Source of the DNA: Marinitoga aeolica
Lineage (GTDB): Bacteria; Thermotogota; Thermotogae; Petrotogales; Petrotogaceae
Assembly (NCBI RefSeq): GCF_029910535.1
Contig: NZ_CP069362.1
Location: forward strand, 1,674,001 to 1,738,000
Length of the DNA stretch: 64,000 nt
Direction of reading: 5' to 3'
Shown here: positions 54,394 through 62,951 of the stretch, in pieces
Position numbering within the stretch: position 1 is the stretch's first letter
Layout of the letters: each line of letters begins with the position of its first letter
Program-made: the position numbers and the translations under genes
The notes under the pieces: generated by a model
Told to the model about the DNA's origin: nothing
The model's database searches: none
The model's input: the letters and a program-made list of their open reading frames with translations, nothing else

Positions 54394-54461
54394 CCATAAA
54401 AAATTTTGTGTAAATAAAAATAAAACCCTTCTTATTTTACAATATCAAGAAGGGTTTTTTC
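54394..54461. repeat. Dispersed repeat with terminator hairpin, copy 1
   Basis: A 23-bp sequence (CCATAAAAAATTTTGTGTAA then ATA) is followed by a hairpin AAAACCCTTCTT/AAGAAGGGTTTT. The identical 23-mer plus a similar hairpin recurs at 62952-63028. The AAATTTTGTGTAAAT core resembles IS256-type transposon ends. It also works as a terminator for the SDR gene. Confidence 0.6.
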
Positions 54462-54491
54462 TGTTTTTAACAGCGTATTTATAATTTAACT

Positions 54492-55025
54492 TCAATTTTT
54501 GTATTTCCATATGTTAATTATTGTTATTTTTAATAAAATGTATCCTATAACAAAACAGAATACAGCATTTAATGCTGAAACTGGTGTTGATATTCCCGAT
54601 AATGTCATTGTTTGAATTAATAAAAATATAAATACAATTATAAACTTTAAAAATCCCAGATGTAAATATATTAAATTTACTAATGTTAATGCATATAACA
54701 ATACTATAGTATTTAATAATCCCATTCTAAAGAATTTTCCAAATATTAATGTTCTCATTTTTATTGGTAAACTTAATTCAAAATATATCTTTTGTTTTGT
54801 CACAAATTCTATTCCTAATTCAACTCCGCCAACTATTGAAACTATTATCATTGCCAGAGATATTAACCCTATTGATAATGCCTGTGAATACATATCGCTA
54901 TTAGAAATTTTTCCCAAACCATATGGTAATATCATTATAGATATAGTCTGGGATATCAATAATGTGATTATTTTTGATTTTTCCAGAAATAAGTATTTGG
55001 CTTCATATTTATAATATTCCAGCAT
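54492..55025 (-). CDS. ABC-2 type permease, shortened
   Basis: A 177-residue membrane protein beginning LEYYKYEAKYLFLEKSK, with about five hydrophobic helices and an ELSLPIKMRTLIFGKFFRMG segment typical of ABC-2 permeases. The sequence jumps from SGISTPVSALN directly to AVFCFVIGYILL. In relatives a stretch of roughly 50-60 residues with another helix lies between these, so an internal deletion is inferred. The ATG has GGAGGTAAATTA and overlaps the stop of the ATPase tail (TAATG). Probably the partner of that interrupted ATPase. Confidence 0.65.
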   Translation of the reverse strand: MLEYYKYEAKYLFLEKSKIITLLISQTISIMILPYGLGKISNSDMYSQALSIGLISLAMIIVSIVGGVELGIEFVTKQKIYFELSLPIKMRTLIFGKFFRMGLLNTIVLLYALTLVNLIYLHLGFLKFIIVFIFLLIQTMTLSGISTPVSALNAVFCFVIGYILLKITIINIWKYKN

Positions 55026-56038
55026 TAATTTACCTCCATACTCAATATCTGCACTTTGTATTCAACAAATGTCTTTAATACATCATTTTCTACTGTTTCA
55101 ATATTGTCATTTGTGTATACTTCTATAACATGTTTTAATTCTTTATTTTCCATAGTTGCTACCTGTGTTTTTTCAATACCTAATTTTTCCAGAACATCAT
55201 CAACCGATATATCAGTATTTGATAAATCAACCACTTTTATATTTGCATTACCAAATTTTTGTTGAATATCATTTTTTATTTTATCTAATTCTGCTTTAAC
55301 AACTACTTTTTCTACTCCTTCTATTTTTTCTATCTTTTCCTTTATTTCTTTTTTTCAATTTTTTACTGTAAATTTCAATATTTTCATTATTTTCCCCTCC
55401 CTAAAATCTTTTATTTTTCCATCTATTATTATTTTTTTAGTATCTGCCAATTCATTTAATTCATTTCTCATATTTGTAACCAATAATATTATCTTCTTTT
55501 CTTTTTTTAAACTCCTTATATGATCCCAGGCCGTTTTTTGAGATTCTGGATCGAATCCTATTGTGGGTTCATCAAATAAATGAAATAGAGCATCTTTATA
55601 TATTATGGATTTTAAAAATTCTATTTTCTTTTTTGTTCCACCTGAAAGATGTGTTATCTTCTTTTTCATATCTTCATTTTTTATCCCATAACTTTCTGCT
55701 AAAGAGATAATATCTTTTTTTCTATATGGACTTTTTACAATTTTTGAATAAAATAATAAAAAGTCTATTGTTTTAAATCCAGAAGGCACTATGTTTTCCT
55801 GAAAAACTGCACATATATCTTTTTTAACTTTATTATTTTTATGTATATCTTTCCCATTTAGAAATATATTTCCATTATCTGGCTTCATTATTCCACTCAA
55901 TATCTTCAATAATGTACTTTTACCACTTGCGTTATGCCCAAATAAACTGAAAATTTCTCCTTCTTTAATTTCAAAAGTTATATTATTTAATATTATTTGC
56001 TTTTTTAAACTTTTCTGCAATTGTTCTACTTTGAGCAT
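55025..56038 (-). pseudogene. ABC transporter ATPase split by an in-frame TGA
   Basis: The N-terminal part (55355-56038, 227 aa) is a full ABC domain: GHNASGKST, LSGGTKKK, LFDEPTIGFD. It ends FTVKN-TGA at 55357-55355. Reading on in the same frame gives KKEIKEKIEKIEGVEKVVV and continues unbroken for 109 codons to 55025, with no ribosome site or proper start. This is the C-terminal domain normal for this ABC class. A TGG (Trp) to TGA change best explains it; readthrough or sequence error are alternatives. The ABC domain alone may still be active. Confidence 0.75.
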
Positions 56039-56043
56039 TATTA

Positions 56044-56222
56044 CTTACCTCCAGTAATATATCTATTAAATCAGTATTTTCATATTTAATCAATTCTAAA
56101 TTTTTTATCCATACTTTTATTATTATTAAAAATTTGAATAGCATCAATAAATAATGTTGTAATTATCCTTCTTACCCAATTTATATCTTTTATATATTTC
56201 TCAAGTAAAAAGAATTCAAATT
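56044..56222 (-). pseudogene. Short frameshifted coding remnant
   Basis: In the 205-bp gap between the two ABC genes, a frame encodes EFFLLEKYIKDINWVRR and a hydrophobic IITTLFIDAIQIF stretch, then shifts frame to LELIKYENTDLIDILLEVSN. It has no start or ribosome site. It looks like a decayed small cluster gene, but it is too short to assign and could be chance. Confidence 0.3.
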
Positions 56223-56243
56223 ATAATTGAAAACTTATTATAA

Positions 56244-57839
56244 TTAAAAACTCGAAAATTGCTCAATATCTATAATTTTTCCAATTTTGCTTATATCTTT
56301 ATCATGGGTTGATATTATTACAATTTTATCTTTTAAAAACTTATTTATACCATAAAGTATTTTTTGTTTTGTTTTTTTATCTACTCCATTTAAAGGCTCA
56401 TCAAGTAATATTATCTTTCTTTCTTTAGCTGTTAACGCTCTTGCAAGTAGAATTCTTGATTTTTGTCCTCCAGATATATTATTTCCATTTTTTTCCAATT
56501 TATAATCAAGATGAATATCTTTTAAGCTAAAAAAATCAAGCATTTCTCTTATTATTTCTTTATTTATATTTCTTCCCAGAGATATGTTTTCATATACACT
56601 TTCATTAAATATATAATCATTTTGTGTCATATAAGATATTTTATTAATTATATTTTTAACCTCTAAATTATTATCGTTGTTTATTTTTATTTTGCCTTTT
56701 CCTATTTCTTTTCTTCCACTTAAAATATCTAATAAAGTTGTTTTCCCCGTTCCACTTTTTCCTTTTATTATTATAATTTCATTTTTATATGCAGAAAATG
56801 AAAGATTTTCAATTAAATTAGTTCCATTATATCCATAGGATAAATTTTCAACTAAAATATTGTTTATTTCTTCTTCGGATATTTTAGATAAATTTTTTTT
56901 ATTATTTTCAATATATTCTAATAAAATATTTTTGTTTGAAAGAGCTCTTGATATATCTGAGGTTATTATTGATAATTGCTGAGCAACAATAAATATTGTT
57001 CCTGAATAATTTAATATCATCTGAAATGTTCCTATTGTAATTGTTTTAGAAATTAATTGATATATAGATATTATCAATATCATTGAAAAAGATATTGTTC
57101 TTATATATTCTGGTATCATATTAATATATATATGATTAATTGAATATGCTTTTTTATTTTTTTCTGTAAATTCATCAAATTCTTTATTTTGTTTTTCAAA
57201 AAAATATTTGATTTTATTATATAAATATAAGTCCACACGTGTCTTTAATAGATTTTCAACTTTTGCTTTTAAATCTCTTTTTGTATTTTGAACTTTCTGA
57301 AATCCTTCTGAATTTTTTTTAAAAGCTATCTTAAAATGAAAAAATATACTTACGAGATAAAAGACTATTATTGCTGTATACAATATATTTATTTTGAACA
57401 TTATATATCCTGAAATAAGTATATATAATGTGTATAATGATGTTATAACTATCCTCGGATTCATTATGGATAAAAATATTTCTATGTCATCAAATATTAA
57501 TGTTTGAATATATCCTATACCTTTTTCAGATATTTTTTCACTTTTATTATTAATTATATTTTTTAATAATTTTTTTCTTAATTCTTTTTCTGAAGAAGCT
57601 TCTGTATATGTTGATAATATTCCGCTTATTAATTCAGTAATTTCTGATGCGATATATATTAAAAATAGGGAGATAATCATTTGAATTTTTACATCTTTAT
57701 TATTAATTGTATAATCAATTATCTTTTTTATTTGTAATGGTATTCCAATTTGAAATATCATTGATAATATTCCAAATATTATAGCTAAAAAGAATATAAT
57801 CAAGTTTTTGTATCCAACATTTTTTAATAATTTCCACAT
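56244..57839 (-). CDS. ABC exporter half-transporter (subunit 2)
   Basis: A 531-residue fusion of a six-helix membrane domain (about 1-310) and an ATPase domain (about 330-531) with GKSGTGKTT, NISGGQKSRILLAR and IILLDEPLNGVD. No C39 peptidase is present, so any leader must be removed otherwise. With its neighbour it probably forms a heterodimeric exporter for the peptide encoded upstream. ATG behind AAGGTGATAAT. Confidence 0.87.
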   Translation of the reverse strand: MWKLLKNVGYKNLIIFFLAIIFGILSMIFQIGIPLQIKKIIDYTINNKDVKIQMIISLFLIYIASEITELISGILSTYTEASSEKELRKKLLKNIINNKSEKISEKGIGYIQTLIFDDIEIFLSIMNPRIVITSLYTLYILISGYIMFKINILYTAIIVFYLVSIFFHFKIAFKKNSEGFQKVQNTKRDLKAKVENLLKTRVDLYLYNKIKYFFEKQNKEFDEFTEKNKKAYSINHIYINMIPEYIRTISFSMILIISIYQLISKTITIGTFQMILNYSGTIFIVAQQLSIITSDISRALSNKNILLEYIENNKKNLSKISEEEINNILVENLSYGYNGTNLIENLSFSAYKNEIIIIKGKSGTGKTTLLDILSGRKEIGKGKIKINNDNNLEVKNIINKISYMTQNDYIFNESVYENISLGRNINKEIIREMLDFFSLKDIHLDYKLEKNGNNISGGQKSRILLARALTAKERKIILLDEPLNGVDKKTKQKILYGINKFLKDKIVIISTHDKDISKIGKIIDIEQFSSF

Positions 57840-57848
57840 ATTATCACC

Positions 57849-59414
57849 TTATAAGTTTATGACTTTATCAGCCATTTTATCAAGAATATTTTCATGACTT
57901 ATTACTATACACATCTTTTTTTCTTTTATTTCTTCTATTAATTTTATTATTAAATTTCTATTGAATTCATCTAAATTTGTAAATGGTTCATCAAATATTA
58001 CTATTTGTGAATTATCAATTATGGTTCTTCCTAATAATATTCTTTTTAATTGCCCTCCTGAAATATTTTCTCCATTAAAATCAATTATATAATCAATATT
58101 TTCTTTAAATTTATTTAAGGCTATTTTTTCGAGCGTTCTAATTATTTGCTCCATTTCATAATTTCTTCCAAAATCAATATTTTCTCTTATAGAGTCATAT
58201 ATAACAGAACTATCTTGCATTAATACTTTTATGTTATTTTTTACATAATTAATATTCTCTTTTTTTATATTTATACCATTTAAATTTATTTCACCAGATT
58301 GTGGTTCTGTAATTCCCAATATCAATTTTATCAATGTACTTTTTCCTCTACCACTTTCTCCTTTTATTACATATAATCCTTTACCGGATAATTTTAGATT
58401 TAAATTTTCAAATATTATTTTTTTATCATTATATTGGAATTTAATATTTTTTAATTCTATTTGAGGACTTTCTGTTGTTTCTAATACATTTTCAACATTT
58501 TCAGTTAATTCTATTTCTTTTAATTTATCTATTTCTTTTAATTTATTTCTACTAACCTTTATTTTTTTATATTCATTTATTAGAAATTTAAAAACCTCTA
58601 TTGGATCTACAACGTTTTCTTTCAGTTCAAATATCATGAAATATGTTCCTAACGTTATTAATCCATTTTTTATATCCATTAATAGCATATAAATTATCAT
58701 TAAATTAAAAAAAATCACAATTAAAGAATTTATTTGATTCAAAAGGGTATATTTTATATAATATTTCATATGTTCTTTTATATTTTCATTTTCATATCGT
58801 TCTTTTATTTTATAAAATTTATCAAATACATTATATTGAGAAATTGATTTATATCCAGAAATAAAATCCATTTGATTATCTACAAGTGTTTTATATTTTT
58901 CATTAACTTTATCGTATTTTATCTTACGGTGTAATCGTAAATTTAAAGCTATTAATATTATATAAATTAAGGATAATGTAAAATACTTAATCCCTGCTAT
59001 ATATCCTATGAGTGCAAGTGATATTATGCTTATTATCAATCTTCCATAAAACATAGCAAAAAATATTTGGTTTGGTTCAACATCATTATATGTATCATCA
59101 AATATCATATTTAGCAATGTACCATTATCAAAAAGTTTTTTCTTGTCATGTAAGGATTTAAATAAATAGAATTTTATTTTTTCCTTATAAAATATAGGCC
59201 ATATATGTCTATTTGCGACTCCAAAATATAATAATAAAGTTAATTCAATAATAATTATTATAGTATATAAATATGCTCCATATAACGACATTTTAGGAGC
59301 TTGTGTAATCATGTCTATTGTCCATTTAAGCAACAGGGGTAATAATACAGCTTTTACAACTCTTAGTAATATTTCAAATAAAAACAATAATTTATTTTTT
59401 AACTTTATATCCAT
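57849..59414 (-). CDS. ABC exporter half-transporter (subunit 1)
   Basis: A 521-residue membrane-ATPase fusion with GESGRGKSTL, NISGGQLKRILLGR and IVIFDEPFTNLD. The switch His is present in VISHE. Membrane helices fill roughly residues 10-300. It follows the SPASM maturase by 2 bp, so export and modification are coexpressed. It differs from subunit 2 enough to suggest a heterodimer. Confidence 0.87.
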   Translation of the reverse strand: MDIKLKNKLLFLFEILLRVVKAVLLPLLLKWTIDMITQAPKMSLYGAYLYTIIIIIELTLLLYFGVANRHIWPIFYKEKIKFYLFKSLHDKKKLFDNGTLLNMIFDDTYNDVEPNQIFFAMFYGRLIISIISLALIGYIAGIKYFTLSLIYIILIALNLRLHRKIKYDKVNEKYKTLVDNQMDFISGYKSISQYNVFDKFYKIKERYENENIKEHMKYYIKYTLLNQINSLIVIFFNLMIIYMLLMDIKNGLITLGTYFMIFELKENVVDPIEVFKFLINEYKKIKVSRNKLKEIDKLKEIELTENVENVLETTESPQIELKNIKFQYNDKKIIFENLNLKLSGKGLYVIKGESGRGKSTLIKLILGITEPQSGEINLNGINIKKENINYVKNNIKVLMQDSSVIYDSIRENIDFGRNYEMEQIIRTLEKIALNKFKENIDYIIDFNGENISGGQLKRILLGRTIIDNSQIVIFDEPFTNLDEFNRNLIIKLIEEIKEKKMCIVISHENILDKMADKVINL

Positions 59415-59416
59415 TT

Positions 59417-60691
59417 TTACACCTCTAATTCTACATTTATAGCTTCTTTAAGATAATATTTTTCTGGAATACAAAAATCATTTTTCTCTTTTATTTTTCT
59501 TGCATAGGCACAACCACCAAAACAAATAGGAAGTAAGTTGCATTTTCTACACTCTTCAAATTCAAAAACATCTCTATTTCTGCTATATAATTTATTATAT
59601 AATTTTTTATTTGTTATTATTAAATTACCTTTTGGATCAAGATATCCCATATTATTTTCATTGTTAAGTGGATCTATTCCTGTACATATTGTAATTTTAC
59701 CATCTGGGGTAAATGTAAAAGTATTTGGTAATCCAGCACTGCAACTATATAATGGATTTTTAAAAAAGCTAGAAATTTCAAAACCTTTTTCTTTCGCTTT
59801 TTTTAACAAATTATATACATATTTATCGTTATTTGCATTTTTTTCTTGTTCTGGATTATTAAATATTCCTACAATAGAAAGAAAATAATTTATATTTTTG
59901 AATTTGTACAAATCATCAAAATCTTTTTCTGTAAAATCTTCATTAATATTTAATCTATAAACGACGTTAATGTTTTTAATCTTTAAATTATCCAACTTTT
60001 TTAAATTTTTTATTATAATTTCATATGAACCATTGCCTGATTTAAAAGGTCTCATTTTATTATGTCGCTTTTTTGAACCATCCTGTGTTATTTGAATATT
60101 AATGTGTTCAGAAATTTCTGATAGTTTTATATAAAATTTTTCATCAAAAATCGAACCATTTGTTACTATATTCGCAATTAATTTTATATTTTTATTATTT
60201 ATTATGTTATATACAGATTCTGAAATTTTAAAAATTTTATCCTTTAATAACATAGGTTCCCCACCGAAAAACGTTAAGACAACCGACTTAATGTTTGAAT
60301 TTATTTTGTTTTTTATAAAATTAATTATAGCATTTTCATAAATATCCGATATATGAATTCTTTGATGATTTTGATAGCAATATGAACAATTAAAATTACA
60401 ATAATGTGTTAGAAATATTTTGATTATCAAATTTTCATTAATAAATGATTCATAATATTTCCTTAATAAATCTAGTTCGTCTATATCATCCTCTATTAAA
60501 AATTTATTTTCTATTAATACATTATAAAATTCTTGATTAAAATTTTTTAGAGAATCATTAGGAGAAGACAATATTTTCATTAGTTTTTTTTCATGATAAT
60601 TATCAAATATAACAAGGGATTGATATAATGTATTAAATAAAATTATTTTATTATCTATTTTTTTATATATTGTATATTTAGATTTTCTCAT
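59417..60691 (-). CDS. Radical SAM/SPASM peptide maturase
   Basis: A 424-residue RiPP maturase. Residues 1-85 form a PqqD-like leader-recognition region. The radical SAM cluster is C98-x3-C102-x2-C105 (HYCNFNCSYCYQ), with GGEPML following. The C-terminal SPASM region holds CSAGLPN, CTGIDP and CRKCNLLPICFGGC plus a final Cys, enough for two auxiliary [4Fe-4S] clusters. Enzymes of this form make thioether or other crosslinks from Cys. The Cys-rich precursor gene lies 109 bp upstream on the same strand. Confidence 0.92.
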   Translation of the reverse strand: MRKSKYTIYKKIDNKIILFNTLYQSLVIFDNYHEKKLMKILSSPNDSLKNFNQEFYNVLIENKFLIEDDIDELDLLRKYYESFINENLIIKIFLTHYCNFNCSYCYQNHQRIHISDIYENAIINFIKNKINSNIKSVVLTFFGGEPMLLKDKIFKISESVYNIINNKNIKLIANIVTNGSIFDEKFYIKLSEISEHINIQITQDGSKKRHNKMRPFKSGNGSYEIIIKNLKKLDNLKIKNINVVYRLNINEDFTEKDFDDLYKFKNINYFLSIVGIFNNPEQEKNANNDKYVYNLLKKAKEKGFEISSFFKNPLYSCSAGLPNTFTFTPDGKITICTGIDPLNNENNMGYLDPKGNLIITNKKLYNKLYSRNRDVFEFEECRKCNLLPICFGGCAYARKIKEKNDFCIPEKYYLKEAINVELEV

Positions 60692-60771
60692 AAGATCACC
60701 TCTAAAAAACTAAATATTAATTTTAATTGGTTTTAACTATGTAGTCTGTTCTATATCATTCTAACTATCAT

Positions 60772-60789
60772 GGAGGGAGTACTCCCTCC
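60772..60789 (-). promoter_or_regulatory. Perfect 18-bp palindrome between precursor and maturase genes
   Basis: GGAGGGAGTACTCCCTCC folds to a nine-pair stem without loop bases, or a shorter stem with a small loop, 11 bp after the precursor stop. There is no long T-tract on the minus strand. It probably protects the precursor RNA or partly attenuates transcription, giving more precursor than enzyme. Confidence 0.5.
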
Positions 60790-60800
60790 TATTAAAAATT

Positions 60801-60905
60801 TTATTTGCCATTGCAATTACAATTTGTATTTGTACATCCATCATTATTAGTGAAAATACTTGATAATTTTGATTTAGGCTTCTTTATTACTTTTACACCT
60901 TGCAT
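60801..60905 (-). CDS. RiPP precursor peptide, Cys-rich, 34 residues
   Basis: ATG 60905 with the perfect ribosome site AAAGGAGG opens 34 codons. A basic leader (MQGVKVIKKPKSKLSSIF) is followed by a core TNNDGCTNTNCNCNGK with Cys at 24, 29 and 31 in Gly/Asn/Thr surroundings. The IKKP leader and small Cys-rich C-terminus are like clostridial radical SAM-modified peptides (the Clo7bot-like Cys-rich group). It lies directly upstream of the SPASM maturase and exporter. The product is presumably a thioether-bridged peptide with signalling or antimicrobial action. Confidence 0.82.
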   Translation of the reverse strand: MQGVKVIKKPKSKLSSIFTNNDGCTNTNCNCNGK

Positions 60906-60925
60906 TTTATACCTCCTTTCGATTA

Positions 60926-60961
60926 TATTATCTTCTAGTACTAGATAATAACAGCCGGCTG
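60926..60961 (-). promoter_or_regulatory. Leader hairpins of the precursor gene
   Basis: TATTATCT (60926-60933) and AGATAATA (60943-60950) pair around a nine-base loop containing CTAGTACT. Just before it (in transcript order) lies the GC-rich palindrome CAGCCGGCTG (60952-60961), striking in this AT-rich DNA. They end about 13 bp before the ribosome site and may stabilise the mRNA or bind a regulator. Confidence 0.45.
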
Positions 60962-61052
60962 AAAAATTTTAATTTTAGTTTATAAACCACATTGTATTAC
61001 AAAAAATCATATGTTATAATGTTAATAAAACAATTGAGCATAAAGATGTTTT

Positions 61053-61184
61053 TTATTCAGAAACTTCAGTTTGAATTTGAGGATTAGTTGAATGAGTAGT
61101 TGAATTACTTTTATCATCACCACCATATACCATTGTTGAAGATAATATTATGATTGCCATTATTAATATAATTATTTTTTTCAT
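61053..61184 (-). CDS. 43-residue secreted peptide
   Basis: ATG 61184 behind GAGGGGGGTG encodes a signal peptide (MKKIIILIMAIIILSSTMVYG) and a 22-residue mature part, GDDKSNSTTHSTNPQIQTEV then SE, polar and rich in Ser, Thr and Asn, without Cys. It is the first gene of the RiPP unit. It could be a secreted signal, an immunity or processing partner, or a second peptide product. No homologue is recalled. Confidence 0.65.
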   Translation of the reverse strand: MKKIIILIMAIIILSSTMVYGGDDKSNSTTHSTNPQIQTEVSE

Positions 61185-61203
61185 TTTTTCACCCCCCTCA
61201 TTT

Positions 61204-61231
61204 ATCTTAGCATTTCTCATATGACTGTCAA
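61204..61231 (-). promoter_or_regulatory. Promoter of the RiPP cluster
   Basis: On the minus strand TTGACA (61231-61226) and TAAGAT (61209-61204) are 16 bp apart, 20 bp before the first peptide gene. It is the best promoter match in the 61185-61464 divergent region; the rest of that gap is AT-rich with no further gene seen. Confidence 0.6.
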
Positions 61232-61464
61232 GTGTTTCCTTTGTGGCCTGAAATTAGCTTTTTATAAACATTTTAAACCGCAATATCATTTTTAATAAAT
61301 GGTAATATTTTAGACATATAACTTCAACTTCTGAAATTCTTTATTTTGGATATTTATATATTTTTAAGTAATTGTTCTGTAACAAAATGTAACTTAACCT
61401 TAATTAAATATCATTCTTTAAGTTTTTGTTTTGATATTTATAATTTTTATTTAAGAGGTGTTTT

Positions 61465-62889
61465 ATGAAACATTATTCCTTAAATAAATTAATTGATATT
61501 ATAGAATATGGAGCTTTTTCTAAACCTATTGTGAATTATATTTTAACTAATACTGAGGATGAAGATTTGGTTTATTATCTTTTATGCTTAAAATCCATTT
61601 GGAAAAACAAACACAGAGAAGCTTTTAAATATGCCGATCTCGTTACTACTACTACTACTACTACAATTTTAAATGAACTTGCTACTCTTGAAAAAATTAG
61701 TATTTTATTTAATAATAATAAAATTAAAAAAGCTAATATTGAATTAAGAAAGATTAAAAATAATATTCAATCTCTTAATAAAAAAGCAAGAAAAATTATT
61801 ATTCCTGCTTTGAGATTTATGGAAATAAGATTTTCAAATTTAATTGATGAAAATCTTGTTAGATATTGGAGTGCAGAGTATGAAAGTAGTTATGCACAGA
61901 AATCATTATTAAAGTATTCTGAAGCCAGAAAATATTTAAATAATAAAGATTTTCATAAAGCTTTTGATTTATTTATTGAAGGGTTTAATTTTGCAAAAAG
62001 GTTTCCTCATCCCACAATGATATGTTCTGGATTGAATAATGCAGCATGGTGGATAAGAAATATTGATAAAAATAAATCTTTATATACTGCGATTTTATTG
62101 GAGTATAATATTGGTTATTATTTTGAAGACTTATTTAAAATTTATAATTGGTTTGATACTATTTTTGATGTTTATTCAATTAATAATTATATTGGTTTAT
62201 ATGAAATTTCAAGAATTGTGAATGAATTAAAAAATAATATAAATGTTGATAATAAATTTAATAAAGATTTTTATAATAGTTCAAATAAAAAACATATTAG
62301 TTTTTTATTTAAGAATAATATTAACCAAATTATGACTATATTTGATTTCAATTTTCCAATAGTATTTTTATCAACATATTCAGCATTAATAGAAAAACCA
62401 TATTTTACAAAGAGTCGGATTTTGAAAGTGATTTTTGAAGGAGATAAAGATAAAATCATTAAATACTTCTCAAATAATTATGAGAAGATGTATTTTTTTA
62501 ACTTAATGCTATCTGAATTTAAGGTTAAAGAAATCGAGAAAAGGATAATGAATCCTAATGATTTCGAAAAGATAAAACCTGATGTATCTCCATTTTTCAT
62601 ATCAAGAAAAAAACTCATCTTTAATCTTTTAAAAAATGCGAAAAAATTCAAGGAGTTTATTCTTAACTATTTCGAACTCAATGAAGAAGAAATGAGAACT
62701 TTTGATATGTTTTTAAGAAATTGTGTTCGTTATGATATAAAATGGCCAATTACACCTTATCCTAAAGGGAAAGTTCGTGATTTTGCAATTAAATATGGTC
62801 TTGGTCAAAAACGTGTTGCTTTAGGACATTATTCTTTTGAAGACAATGAAAGACTTTTTCTTGATTCTATTATTGAGAAGTTTTTATAA
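61465..62889 (+). CDS. Large helical protein divergent from the RiPP cluster, unknown function
   Basis: A 474-residue protein with no signal or clear membrane helix and a mostly helical make-up. The region of about residues 90-260 resembles TPR-like repeats (ARKYLNNKDFHKAFDLFIEG). A run of seven Thr at residues 61-67 is encoded by an ACT triplet repeat. The conserved-looking C-terminus (PITPYPKGKVRDFAIKYGLG) could be DNA-binding, but no HTH is certain. A regulator or peptide-responsive protein is possible from its divergent position. Not recognised. Confidence 0.6.
   Translation: MKHYSLNKLIDIIEYGAFSKPIVNYILTNTEDEDLVYYLLCLKSIWKNKHREAFKYADLVTTTTTTTILNELATLEKISILFNNNKIKKANIELRKIKNNIQSLNKKARKIIIPALRFMEIRFSNLIDENLVRYWSAEYESSYAQKSLLKYSEARKYLNNKDFHKAFDLFIEGFNFAKRFPHPTMICSGLNNAAWWIRNIDKNKSLYTAILLEYNIGYYFEDLFKIYNWFDTIFDVYSINNYIGLYEISRIVNELKNNINVDNKFNKDFYNSSNKKHISFLFKNNINQIMTIFDFNFPIVFLSTYSALIEKPYFTKSRILKVIFEGDKDKIIKYFSNNYEKMYFFNLMLSEFKVKEIEKRIMNPNDFEKIKPDVSPFFISRKKLIFNLLKNAKKFKEFILNYFELNEEEMRTFDMFLRNCVRYDIKWPITPYPKGKVRDFAIKYGLGQKRVALGHYSFEDNERLFLDSIIEKFL
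61645..61664 (+). repeat. ACT trinucleotide microsatellite
   Basis: Six perfect ACT units and a partial seventh lie inside the coding sequence, giving a poly-threonine tract. Length changes would keep the frame. Confidence 0.8.
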
Positions 62890-62951
62890 TGGAATTAGTG
62901 GATACTATATAAATAAATATTTAAGAACTGAAGAAGTTGGAATAGAATAGG

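Noticed and set aside
54394-54416. A complete insertion sequence at the 23-mer repeat
   Set aside because: No transposase frame or second end was seen next to either copy; only a short end-like sequence.
55025-55234. A stand-alone 69-aa protein
   Set aside because: The frame is open upstream to the TGA that ends the ABC ATPase, without a start or ribosome site. It is the tail of that ATPase.
61645-61664. Phase variation by the ACT repeat
   Set aside because: The unit is three bases, so length changes cannot switch the reading frame.
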